NCBI GenBank assembly: GCA_023614405.1
Contig: CM042689.1
Coordinates: 333,350,305 to 333,414,304 of the forward strand
Length of the DNA: 64,000 bases
Reading direction: 5' to 3'
Origin: Avena insularis
Lineage: Eukaryota; Streptophyta; Magnoliopsida; Poales; Poaceae
Shown here: positions 23,993 through 33,820 of the stretch, piece by piece
Layout of the letters: every line of letters starts with the position of its first letter
Position numbering within the stretch: position 1 is the stretch's first letter
Made by a program: the position numbers and the translations under genes
The notes under the pieces: generated by a model
Database searches by the model: none
Told to the model about the DNA's origin: nothing
Seen by the model: the letters and a program-made list of their open reading frames with translations, nothing else

Positions 23993-26797
23993 CTACGGCG
24001 CAGGACACTGAGTCGCCTTAGAGCCAGACTGCCTAGCTTTGGCCTCGCCCTGCTGCCGCAATGTGTACTCAGACAACAAGTCAATGAGCTTGGGCCCATA
24101 TAAATGCGCCGCCGAAAGGTGCAAGGCAGCTACCTCGGATCCATCCGCAGCCGTTGGCATCCGAGAGGTGATCTGGGGCAAGTCCAGCTCCGCCCCAGCC
24201 GCCATGGCCATCGCCAGCCCGACGGACGCGCCGATGCCCTTCTGCTTGCGCTTGTACGCCGCAGGCGCTTCGGCTGACAGAGCCTCTGCCAGGGCATCCA
24301 CATCTTCAAGGGCTGCGCCCTTCGGGAAGAGCTCCTGGTAGAAGCGACCAAGGACCTCTTTCGCCTTGGCAAGGGAGTTGACGACGGTGCCGCAGCGGTC
24401 TTCGACCGCCACAGTGGCATCATCTAGAGCACTCCCGTGCTCCGAGCATCATGATGAACTCGATGCCTGCGGCATCTGAGACAAAAATGAAGAAAAACAT
24501 GAAGAAGGGCAGCATAGAAGAAGACCCGTAGAAAAAGAAACAAGTACAAAAATCCAGCACTCACCCGAAATAGCCTTGGCAGCAGCCATGAGCTTCGCCG
24601 CCACCCCTCTTTCACGAGCAGCCGCAACGGTGGCCAGCTGCTCCTCACGATCTGCGGCCTCCTGCTGCAGACGCTCCTTCGCTTCGGCCTCGACAGCTCT
24701 AGCTCAAGGCGCTCTTTTGCGCCAACGGCGGCTTCGGCTTTCTGCTCCGTTTGGCCAAGGCTCTTTTTAAGAGCGTCGACCTCACGGAGAGAGTCGTTAT
24801 GCTCCTCTGCATTTAAGCCAAAGCAAGTGTCAAAGAACAGGACCAGGATAAACAAGAGAAATACTAAAAGGCAGACGAATACCTTGAAGCTGCCGCAATT
24901 TCGCCTCCAGCGTCAGGCGTTCCTCCACCAGCCGCTTGGCCTCTTGGACAAAAGGCTGCAGAAAAAGGCAATAGCAGTAAGAACAGGACTTGGGGGCTAC
25001 GCCCAACACAAAGAAGCAAAAACAACATCAGCACACGAAAACACTCGGGGGCTCCCCCCGTGACATGAAGCAGAAAACTTACATGCTCCGATGGCGACCC
25101 CGAAGGCCCGCCTGTGAAATTCTGAGGCGCAACCACCAGCCCCTCCCGCACAGGAGGAACTGGAGCGGCGCCACCCGAAGTCGCCACCGTCTAAGGAGGA
25201 GGCGACGCAATGTTCGACTCCCCCATCATCTCCCCCGCACCATCACTAGAGCCGTCGGAGGATTGCCTGCATACAAATCAATCAGCACAAGTGCAAAAAA
25301 ATCATGAAGGGAAAAGGACAACAGTACAACAAGAAAACTTACGAGCCCAATGCACTCAGGTCGAAGATAGGAGAAGCCCTTCGGGCCCTCTTCTCCTCTT
25401 TCTTCTCTTCCTTCTTCTCCTCCTTCTTTTCTTCCTTCTTCCGCTTTGCTGGCGGATGCGGAGCAACAGCTCGCATAGGAATAGCAGGAAGGGGAGAGGA
25501 AGAACCTCCATGACCATCACTATGACGCTCAAGGCCCAGAGGATTTATGGGAGTCGGAGGAGTTGAGGCATCCGAAGACTCGCTCGAGCTCCGTGACCGC
25601 TTGCGCGTATGGTCCTCACTCGACTCGTCGGCATCCTCCGCCGGAGATTGCGCCGAAGGAAGCTCAGACACGGAATCCACCACTTCATTATCCGGGGCAT
25701 TCGGATACCTTTTAGGCAATGGTGGTACCATGCCCGGCACTTTAAATCTCTACAAGATGATAAGGAACTTTGTTAGCAAACAAAGGAAGCAAACACACAC
25801 TCAAAAAACGGGGGGAGCACTACGTGCACAAATCTACACCTTCAGCACGGCCAGCGTCGAAGAAAAGGGAGGAGTCAGCGACTTCCCCGGGATTTCTTCT
25901 CCGGCCTTGAACTTCAGCAGCACGCGAAGATCCTTGTCAAGATTCCCCTCGGAGATTTTCTCACTCGAAACCCTCGTCGGATCGCGGCGCCCAGAATAAA
26001 GAAACATCGGGTGCGCCCTCGCTTGGAGAGGTTGCACCCGACGCTCAAGAAACGTCTGGATGATGTCCACGCCGTTCACCTCCTTCTCAGGAATCAGTTG
26101 GAGATCCTCCACCCGACGGTAAAGGGGCTCTATCTCCGCAACCTCACCGTCTAAGATCTGGTTTTTCCACGACCTTTTCTTCTCAATCTTTTGGGAGGGG
26201 TCAAAGGGAACAAGACCAAAATCTTGCCCGGGCAAAACGGAGTCGCGGATGTAAAACCATCGCCTCCAAGATCGACAGATTCGGACATGGAAAAGGAAAA
26301 GAATTGCACATTGGGACTGAGGGAGATGATGAAACCCCCAATGGGATACACACCATACGAACCAGACTGCCTCTTCACGGAATAAAGCTTCCGGAAGAGG
26401 CCAAAGTGCGGCTCAATGCCAAGCCAACACTCGCACAATGTGATCAAACATGCAATGTGGAGAAGAGAGTTTGGAGACAGATGATGGAGTTGAACCCCAT
26501 AGAAGAAGAGCAGCCCACGGAGGAAGTCGTGGACCGGAAAATAAAACGCACGAATGACGAAGGCAACAAACATAACCCGGTACCCAAATGGGGGACGGGG
26601 ATTACCTCATTACCAGGGAGCCTCACGGCCGTCGTATCTTGCGGGATCAGGCCCCGCTCACGCAGTTTGCGGAGATTGCTCTCCCGCGTATCTGATCGCC
26701 GCCAGCCACCATCAGTGACACGAGCAGCGGTGGTGCCCTTCTTGCCTCCGGCGGCGCTGGTCCCAACCGCAGATGAAGACTTCTTCGCTTTCCCCAT
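23993..26797 (-). pseudogene. Antisense multi-exon gene, 'putative gypsy-type transposon' domain
   Basis: ATG at 26797 opens MGKAKKSSSAVG. Exon 1 (26797-25840) carries the domain found in many plant Tat-type elements (Pfam PF04195 by memory): FLRGLLFFYGVQLHHLSPNS, ITLCECWLGIEPHFGLF, then VQPLQARAHPMFLYSGRRDP. Two frameshifts break it, near 26597 (in a C run) and near 26268. Introns with GT...AG ends: 25839-25750, 25342-25267, 25082-24956, 24882-24807 and 24566-24476 (76-127 nt). Exon 2 is Ser-rich then Lys/Glu-rich; exon 3 has a TAG (25191-25193); exons 4-5 look coiled-coil, with another frameshift near 24700; exon 6 ends at 23993. Function is unknown; the basic tracts suggest nuclear location. 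Confidence 0.7.
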
Positions 26798-28084
26798 GGC
26801 GCTACGGCGGTGGTGGCATTGCCAACGACGAAAGAACGAAGGAAATGTGGAAGAAACCCTCAGCGCGCAGCAAGAATCACTCAAGAACAAGGAGGCAGTG
26901 AACAGATGAACTGGTGCGGTGAAAAACAAACCACGATTTCACCAAGGATTATAACAGCGAAGACGACACACGCTGGCCGTCCATCAATAAGACCTAACGC
27001 CAACGGTAGATCTGGCCGTACACGTGTCAGCATCACAACGAACCGTCGTTACCACGCCGTCCACTACGCGTGGAAATCGAGGAGACGCCGTAATCATCTC
27101 CACGCCGCGCGTGACCGGTCAATTCAAAGTCAGGAAGTGGGACCCACGCTTCGTCCAGTCAAGTCATCTCTGGCGTAGCAGACGCTTGAGGTCATCGATC
27201 GTCAGCACTGACATCATCAAAAGCTATACTAGCACCAACTTCGGCTGCACAGCTAAGAGTACTCACTCGAATCTACGATTCGATTAAATACTGGGTTACT
27301 ACTCTATCGGGAGCTGGCCGCGCACCCGACAAACAAATGAGGATAAAATTACTTCTCTGAGTCCTACGTCGAGTCTACGACTCCACTACGGACTCGGGGG
27401 CTACTCCCATAGGGAGGATGGATTTAAGCATCCGAAAATTTTCGAGTCCTGCGGACTTAACAACTGAAACAATGCTTGAACTAAAGTCTCCGTTCAAGTC
27501 TACGACTCGAACAGACACTTGGGGGCTACTCCCAGAGGGAGCGCTGGTCGCGCACCCTATGAAATCTTCGACTGCGATCTTCCGGATCAGCACGCAAGAA
27601 CTTTTTGGCAACTCTGCCCCAACAAAACGCTAAGTAAGCAACAATCTCCTTGGCCACCCGAAGCACCTCCGCGGTGACAAACATTCGGATGCTGTGTTTT
27701 CGACACAAAGATAAGACCTACAGATATCATCTGATGGCCTGGCAACGCACCTGACTGTGCTCTGCTAGTATGAAGCCGTACCAGCAGGTATGATGAAAAA
27801 TCCCGACGGACGCGTTGGGTACACCAATTAAAACCACTGGAATTCCACTCTTGTAAGTCCTCCGCGGCCTGAGTCGAATTACGCCAGCATATGTTCTAGG
27901 TCCGGGTTGAGGGACCCGAACCTGAAGAAGATCGTGTCGTTTCGTCCTAAGACAGTTAACTGACCCTGATCCGTCGGGTGAGTCAGGCACACGCATCAAC
28001 AATCCCTACGCTCATACACTATTAAAACATAGTTGCACCCGAAGAATGGAAGAGTCCTCAGCCGAATCTACGATTCGACTGATC
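26798..28084. other. Spacer with polypurine-like repeats; promoter side of the antisense gene
   Basis: No gene recognised. ACTCGGGGGCTACT-type copies occur at 27392-27405 and 27517-27530, each preceded by a TCTACGACTC motif. The final tract at 28085-28097 is preceded by the similar TCTACGATTC. The antisense gene would be transcribed from within this stretch, but no clear TATA box was identified. Confidence 0.5.
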
Positions 28085-28097
28085 ACTCGGGGGCTAC
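28085..28097 (+). other. Polypurine tract of the Tat-lineage gypsy
   Basis: ACTCGGGGGCTAC directly before the 3' LTR; the classic form of the tract in grass gypsy elements. Confidence 0.8.
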
Positions 28098-28597
28098 TAA
28101 CATGGTTATACCCTACGGGTACGAGACTTCAGCATACCTGGTCCAGCCCAAGGAAGGCCCACAGCAGATATACGCTGGCCCATGAAGATTTTCGGGTGGC
28201 CAAGGCCCATGACGCCTTCGGATCCTTGGAGAGCAAGACTAGCGGAGATAGGAAATTCAAAGGGGTAAAACCCTAGAACTTATAACCGACTAGGACTATG
28301 CCCGGGACCTGCCTAAGTCTATATAAAGGCCAGGAGGGCACGTCCTAGATCTCTCGACTCATACTTTCGCACACGCATCCACGCCAGATCGAATCTGCGC
28401 ACCCTGTAACCTTCGGTTCCGCCGTAATCATAGAGCAGAAAGGCAGGAGTAGGGTTTTCCCTCCGGGGGCCTGAACCTGGGTAAATCTCGTGTCCCCTGG
28501 TTGCTTGTTTGTTAACCGTGCCACGATCTCTAGCATCCCCATCTTCTCCAAAACCCAAGTCCATAACAATGGGCATTGACGAGATTAAACCTCGTCA
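28098..28597 (+). repeat. 3' LTR of the Tat-lineage gypsy
   Basis: 500 bp, same length as 5902-6401 with 12 mismatches counted by eye and no indel. It ends CTCGTCA before the target duplication CCTGC (28598-28602). Confidence 0.93.
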
Positions 28598-28602
28598 CCT
28601 GC

Positions 28603-29164
28603 CTGACGCCGTAATCCCGCGGTGGGCCGAGATTCTCCTAATACGGCCCACCCGGGCGACGAGCTACGGGGCAAGTGCTGGTGCGGCTTCCCCTGGTGGG
28701 CCGAATCCAGCCCACCCGGGCGACGTGGAGCTGGAGCGCTTGGCGGGGATCGTTGGAGGCGCGGTGCAGGAGTTCTGGCGGAAACGGGGTGTGGACGCGG
28801 GAGTTGGTTCGGCGGGAGACCTGGCGGGAATGCGGTTGACTCGGTCGATGGAGGCATAGAGCGACGAGGTTCGTCGGCCCGTGGTGGGCCGAATGAAGTC
28901 AGTTCGGCCCACCCGGGAAATTGGCTTGCTGTGGTGCTGTTTTAGTTCGGGATCTGGGCCGAGTTCGTGGATTCCTCCTCTGCTATTTAATAATTCGGCC
29001 CGGGGGAATCTAAGCAGGGCCGAGTTTGCCTTTTGTCAGCCCAGTTTTGGTTTTACTTCTTTTACTTATTCTATCTATGCTTTTTGTATCTAATTGAATA
29101 ATTCGATGCTCTATTGAAGTACTAGATCCACTAACTCTGGGGTACCTGGGGTTATATCCCCGAC
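28603..29164 (-). repeat. 5' LTR of the minus-strand element, part 2
   Basis: Continues the LTR interrupted at 5901 (matches about 1012-1565). It ends CCCCGACA, then ATCAA (29165-29169). Confidence 0.92.
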
Positions 29165-29169
29165 AATCA

Positions 29170-29335
29170 ATGAGCTAGTCCATAGAGGCATACTAGGGAC
29201 ACGGTGTTGTTCATAAACCACACAAGTATCAAAGTTTCCGCTTAATACAATTCTAGCATGGAATATAAACTTTATCATGAACAAGAATTATAATAATAAC
29301 ATCTTTATTATTGCCTCTAGGGCATAATTCCAACA
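29170..29335 (-). mobile_element. Copia LTR, right fragment with 5' terminus
   Basis: The minus strand begins TGTTGGAATTATGCCCTAGA, the well-known start of Angela/BARE-type LTRs, and runs into 1-169 once the 170-29164 insertion is removed. The element therefore sits just upstream of the B3 gene, pointing away from it. Confidence 0.85.
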
Positions 29336-29508
29336 CCTCCACCATTAATGGCGATGAGACGGTGCACTGAATGCATGGACACTTTAATGCCATCTCTTCA
29401 GCCTCCATGCCGGTCCTTTTAAACTAGCCGCCCGCGGCCATCTTTCCCCACACCTCACACCACACTCTCCTCTTTCTCCTTTCTGTTCTCCACTACCGGT
29501 AGCTAGCC
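29336..29508 (+). promoter_or_regulatory. Upstream region of the B3-domain gene
   Basis: Low-copy-looking sequence with TTTTAAA at about 29417-29423, then a CT-rich leader (29448-29495) leading to GCTAGCC-ATGG. This is typical of a plant core promoter and 5' UTR. The copia insertion ending at 29335 leaves only about 80 bp upstream of the TATA-like motif. Assignment is by composition only. Confidence 0.4.
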
Positions 29509-31842
29509 ATGGCCGGCGGCAATGGGTCGAGGGGAGGGCGTGTTGGCCGTGGACATCGAGGGAGGCGCGGAGGACGCGGCCAAAGCAGCGCGCCACCACG
29601 CTCTCTCTCATTGACGTCGTCGCCTAACGAGGTCGACCCAGGCGTCAAGTTCGCCATGGCATCCACTTCGGCATGGCGCCTGACAGGCTGCTCCTTCCCT
29701 GCAAGTTCATGTCGCTGGTCGCCAACCCACCGCCCCATCTTGTCTTTCTAGGGGCGAACGGTGTTAGGACCACCAGGTACCCAGTGGAGTTGATGTCTGA
29801 CCTATTGGAGATGTGCCCTAGAGGCAATAATAAAAGTGGTTATTATTATATCTTTGTGTTTATGATAAATGTTTACATTCATGCTATAACAGTATTAAAC
29901 AGGAAACATTAATACTTGTGTGATTTGTAAACTAAATTAGAGTCCCTAGTAAAGCCTCTTTGTAATACTAGCTTGTTGGTTAATAGATGATCGTGGTTTC
30001 CCGATCATGAACATTGAGATGTTGTTAACAACAAGATCATATCATTAGGAGAATGATATGATGGACATACTCCTATAGATAAGCGTAGCATTAAGATCAA
30101 GTCATTTCAATAATTCATTTGCTATAAGATTTCTGATACATAGTAACCTAATTCCTTCGACCATAAGATCATGTTAATCACCATCACCAGAAGGATGCTT
30201 TGATGACATCAAACACCACACCGTAACTGGGTGGCTATAAAGGTGGCATTGAGTGTTCGGAAAGTATGGGTTGAGGCACATGGATCAAGAGTGGGATTTG
30301 TCCATCCATATGACGGATAGATATACTCTGGGCCCTCTCGGTGGAATGTCATCCAATTAGATTGCAAGCATGTGACTGGCTCACAAGGGATCACATATCA
30401 CGGGAACGAGAAAAGAGTACTTATCGGTAACGAGGTTGAACTAGGTATGTAGAGATACTGACGATCAAAACCTCGGATAAGTAAACTGTCGTGAGACAAA
30501 GGGAAATTGGTATCGTATGTAAGTGGTTCATTCGATCGCAAATTAATCGTAGAAATATGTGGGAGCCATATGAATTTCCAGATTCCTCTATTGGTTATTG
30601 ATCGGAGAAGTGTCTTGGTCATGTTCGCATAATTCACGAACCGTAGGGAGACACACTTAAGGATTCGATGTTGTTTAGTAGATATAGAATGTTAGTAGGG
30701 ATACCGAATGTTGTCTGGAGTCTTGGATGGGATCCGGGATATCACGAGGAGATCCGGAATGGTCCGGATAATAAGATTCATATAAGGAAAGTCTGATTCC
30801 GGAGTTCAGGAAAGATTCCGATGTTTTCATCGAAGAGGTTCTAGAAGGGTCTAGAAGTTTCACTGGACCGGAAGGGGAATGGACCATGAATGTGTCATGG
30901 ATAAGTGGAATGATTGGATCATATCCTAGGTCATTTGGTTTGGGCATTTACAAGAGAGAATTAAAGCTCTAAATTAAAAGTCAAACGGGAAGTTTGAAAA
31001 GTCAAACTGGAACAATGGTTTCCTAGTGGAAGAAGGAAAGAGTCCTTCTCTCAATCCAACTTGGGTTTGGGTTTGGATTCAAACCCACCCTCCCAAGGCT
31101 GCCCCCTCTCATAAATAGAGGGGGAGGGCTGCCCCAAAATCCAAGCCCTAGCCCTCCACCACTTGCTTGCTTGCCATGCCGCCTTGCCGCCGTAGCCGCT
31201 CTGTCACGACACCTCCTCCTCCTCCCGGTCTTCTAAACCCTAGATCATCGGGAAACCCTAGATCCACCATAACTCGCACCGGCTTAGGTGAAGCCCTGCG
31301 GGATCTTCCCTCTACTTCCGACACCATGCCGTCATGCTGCTGGAATCGCGAGGGGAGAACTACAACCTCCGCTGCCTGCTGGAACAAGGGAGAGAAAGGT
31401 CTTCATCGAGTACCGAACGTGTGACCGACGACGGAAGCGCTGCCGGAACACAGCGCCGGAGGGATCGTCTACGCGATCTTGAGATCGGCAAGTGTACGAC
31501 TACATCACCCACGAGAATCTGCTGTCGTTAACCTCTTTGGAATCTTTGAGGGTGAGTGCTTCTATTAAATCGTTGCTACAATATAGTAGATATATCTTGG
31601 CTTGTTTGTGTGCATGCGGTAGAATTTTTTGTTTTCCATGCTACGAACCCCTACACGACCACCTCGGCCAGATGTACCTTGGCGGCGACTGGGAGTGCTT
31701 CGTCCGCACACACCAGATCGAGGCGGGCAACATCGTCGTCTTCGAGTACGACAATGAAGCAATGTTAGTCGTCAGCGTCTTTGACGACACCATGTGTCGT
31801 CGCTGCTACCACTCCGAATCCAACTCTGACTCTGACGAGTAG
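29509..31842 (+). pseudogene. B3 DNA-binding-domain protein gene, split by a solo LTR
   Basis: A plant-specific B3 transcription-factor domain, expected to bind DNA in the nucleus. ATG 29509 opens an RG-rich leader (MAGGNGSRGGRVGRGHRGRR). The B3 part is in another frame, from 29673: DRLLLPCKFMSLV, then VRTTRYPVELMSD. The insertion 29803-31655 interrupts it. If it and one TSD copy are removed, the frame continues without a break into LGGDWECFVRTHQIEAGNIV and VFEYDNEAMLVVSVFDD, ending at TAG 31840-31842 after a Ser/Asp-rich tail. From 29673 the product would be about 103 residues, short but enough for one B3 fold. The frame mismatch between leader and domain suggests an indel near 29655-29672, or a start at 29673. 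Confidence 0.75.
29803..31655 (+). mobile_element. Solo LTR, Angela/BARE-like copia (1853 bp)
   Basis: Starts TATTGGAGATGTGCCCTAGA (the expected TG is mutated to TA) and ends ACGAACCCCTACA. It is flanked by TGACC (29798-29802) and CGACC (31656-31660), a 5-bp duplication with one C/T difference. There is no interior, primer site or second LTR, so it is a recombination product. A TATA-like ATAAATA is at 31111-31117. Open frames inside it (31148-31531) are leader sequence of the LTR. It is the same family as the minus-strand LTR at 38525-40172. Confidence 0.9.
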
Positions 31843-31991
31843 GCTAGGACATTTGCATTCGCCTTATAAGATGTAGCAATGTGGGCATCGGCCATTTGCA
31901 ATGAAAATTTTATTCGACTGCCAAATATATTACAAACAACACTACAACACCACCCTAGCTATGCGTCGCCTATGGCGCTGGCGTCGGCGAG
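31843..31991 (+). other. 3' flank of the B3 gene
   Basis: Follows the TAG codon. AATGAAAATTTTATT near 31899 could serve as a weak polyadenylation region. It ends at GCGAG (31987-31991), the presumed left target duplication of the Athila-like element. Confidence 0.4.
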
Positions 31992-33575
31992 TGATACGTC
32001 GTAAACATATCTATAATTTTTTATGTTCCATGCTTGTTTAGTATCAACTTTGCTAGCTTTGTCTACACTTTGAGGTATTTTTATACATTTTCTAGGACTA
32101 ACCTATTAACAAGATGCCGCAGTGCCAGTTGTCTGTTTTCTGCTATTTTTGGTTTTAGAAAATCTAGTAAGGAAATATTCTCGAAATTTGACGGGACAAA
32201 AGCCAAATTCAATATTTCACCGAGGAGAACACAGAGTCTAGAGGAGAGACGGAGGGGCGCCACAGGGCGGCCGCACCCCCCAATGCGTGGGCCCATCCTA
32301 GGCCATGCCAGGGCAGGGTTTGGGCCCCCTGGCCGCCCTCCTGTCTCGCCTCTTCGCCTATATAAGCCCCCCAATGCCAAAACCCTAAGCACCCGATTAT
32401 ATCTCCACGAAACAGTCCGTAGCCGCCGCCACCATCGTCCCTAGATCGGGGAATCTGAAGCTCTTCCTGGCACCCTACCAGAGGGGAGAGGTCATCCCGG
32501 AGGCCTTCTTCATCGCCATGCCAGCCTCCGGTATGATGCCTAAGTAGTTCACCCTTGGACTATGGGTCCATAAGTAGCTAGATGGTTGTTTATCCTCCTT
32601 TGTGCTATCATCTTTAGATCTTGTGAGTTCCATCCATGATCAAGATCATCTATTTGTAAACATGCATGTTGTGTTTGCGGGGATCCGATGGATATTGATA
32701 TACTATGTAAGATTGATTATTGATTCTATCATGTCTTATTGATTATTGATTATATCATGTCTGTGTTGTTTGTGATCTTGCATGCTCTCCGTTTCTAGTA
32801 GATATATTTGCCAAGTAGATGCTAGTGACTCCAAGAGGGAGTATTTATGCTTGATAGTGGGTTCATTCCTCTATTGAATCTGGGGAAGTGACAGAAATCT
32901 CTAAGGTTATAGATGTGCTGTTGCTACTAGGGAGAAAACAACAATCTTTTATTCATATAACAATTGTATTGTTTACTTTACACACATTGCTTAATAAAGT
33001 TATCTGTTGCTTGCAACTTAATACTGTAGGGGGTTCGGATGATAACCTGAAGGTGGATTACTAGTCATAGATGCAGCTGGATGGCGGTCTATGTATATTG
33101 TTGTAATGCCCAATAAAATATCATAGGAATCATGAATGTCTAGTATTTGCATTGTTATGCCTTGCTCAGTTCCTGTAAATTGCCCGCTGTAATTTGTTTA
33201 CCCAGCATGTTATGTTATTTATCTTAAGGAGAACACCTCTAGTGAGTTGTGGACCTCGGTCCAATCTTTACCATTGTTACATCATCTACTATTACCATTT
33301 ACTTTCTGCAAGCAACCATTACCTTCCACTCTATTTGTTTAATCCTTTGTTTTCAGCAAACCAGTGAGATTGACAACCTCACTATAAGTTGGGGAAAAGT
33401 CTTGAGTTTGTGTTGTGCAGGATTCCAAGTTGTTAGCAACACCTTGGAGTTGTTTCCTTCCTCCTACTGGTTCGATAACCTCGGTTTCATAACTGAGGGA
33501 AAAATTACTGTTGTGCTCATCACACCTTCCTCTTGGGGTTTCCCAATGAATCTCTACAGTGATCTGAGCTCATCA
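31992..33575 (+). repeat. 5' LTR of the Athila-like element
   Basis: 1584 bp, TGATACGTC...GCTCATCA. A GC-rich leader lies at 32230-32520 after a TATATAA box. Blocks such as TAGATGGTTGT and CCAAGAGGGAGTATTTATGC are familiar from this family. Confidence 0.82.
32359..32366 (+). promoter_or_regulatory. TATA box in the Athila-like LTR
   Basis: TATATAAG, about 30 bp before a GC-rich leader; the probable promoter of the element. Confidence 0.55.
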
Positions 33576-33586
33576 AAGAGTTTTTC

Positions 33587-33604
33587 TGGCGCCGTTGCCG
33601 GGGA
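33587..33604 (+). other. Primer-binding site of the Athila-like element
   Basis: TGGCGCCGTTGCCGGGGA, about 11 bases after the LTR end. This is the canonical site of this group in grasses. Confidence 0.85.
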
Positions 33605-33820
33605 GTTAAGGATGGCTTCACAAGGGGAGTCTTTTCACAACCATTCTCTTTACTTTGTTTTTGTTTTGCTTAGTTCCTTTTGCTTCGTTTTGCTTGCTTC
33701 TTTTTGTTAAAAATTCCAAAAAAATAGTTTCGTTTGGTTTGCTTTTTCTTATGGAAAATAGAAAATAATTAGTTCCTACTCTAGTTTTTGCTGCTGTTGG
33801 CTTGCTCCACTTTTGCAAAA

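Larger units (their letters stand above)
5902..28597 (+). mobile_element. Tat-lineage Ty3/gypsy retrotransposon with antisense genes (degenerate)
   Basis: The element is flanked by CCTGC (5897-5901 and 28598-28602) and has 500-bp LTRs at 5902-6401 and 28098-28597. Plus-strand order is gag, protease, RT, RNase H, integrase, as in gypsy. Between integrase and the 3' LTR lie 5.4 kb with spliced-looking antisense genes, an arrangement known from the Tat lineage of plants (for example maize Grande). Gag, protease and RT are broken by stops and frameshifts; RNase H-integrase remains open. By eye the two LTRs differ at 12 of 500 positions, 10 of them transitions. A 9.9-kb element (9579-19511) sits in pol. 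Lineage assignment is inference from layout and the antisense domain. Confidence 0.85.
170..29164 (-). mobile_element. Non-autonomous LTR retrotransposon with 1.4-kb LTRs (nested host)
   Basis: The element is bounded by a perfect ATCAA duplication (165-169, 29165-29169). Its LTRs run TG...CA: 170-1565 on the left and 5056-5901 plus 28603-29164 on the right. The orientation is minus because a GGCGCC-type primer-binding site lies just left of the right LTR, and a G-rich tract (CTCGGGGACTA on the minus strand) borders the left LTR. The unnested length is about 6.3 kb. The 3.5-kb interior has tandem repeats and no recognisable gag or pol, so it must have been mobilised in trans. A larger gypsy (5902-28597) sits in the right LTR. 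Confidence 0.85.

Noticed and set aside
25304..25566. Plus-strand Ser/Phe-rich open frames
   Set aside because: They are the complement of the Lys/Glu-rich tract of the antisense gene.
31492..31655. N-terminal extension of the B3 second half into upstream sequence
   Set aside because: Those residues are read from the solo LTR; the true upstream coding part is before 29803.
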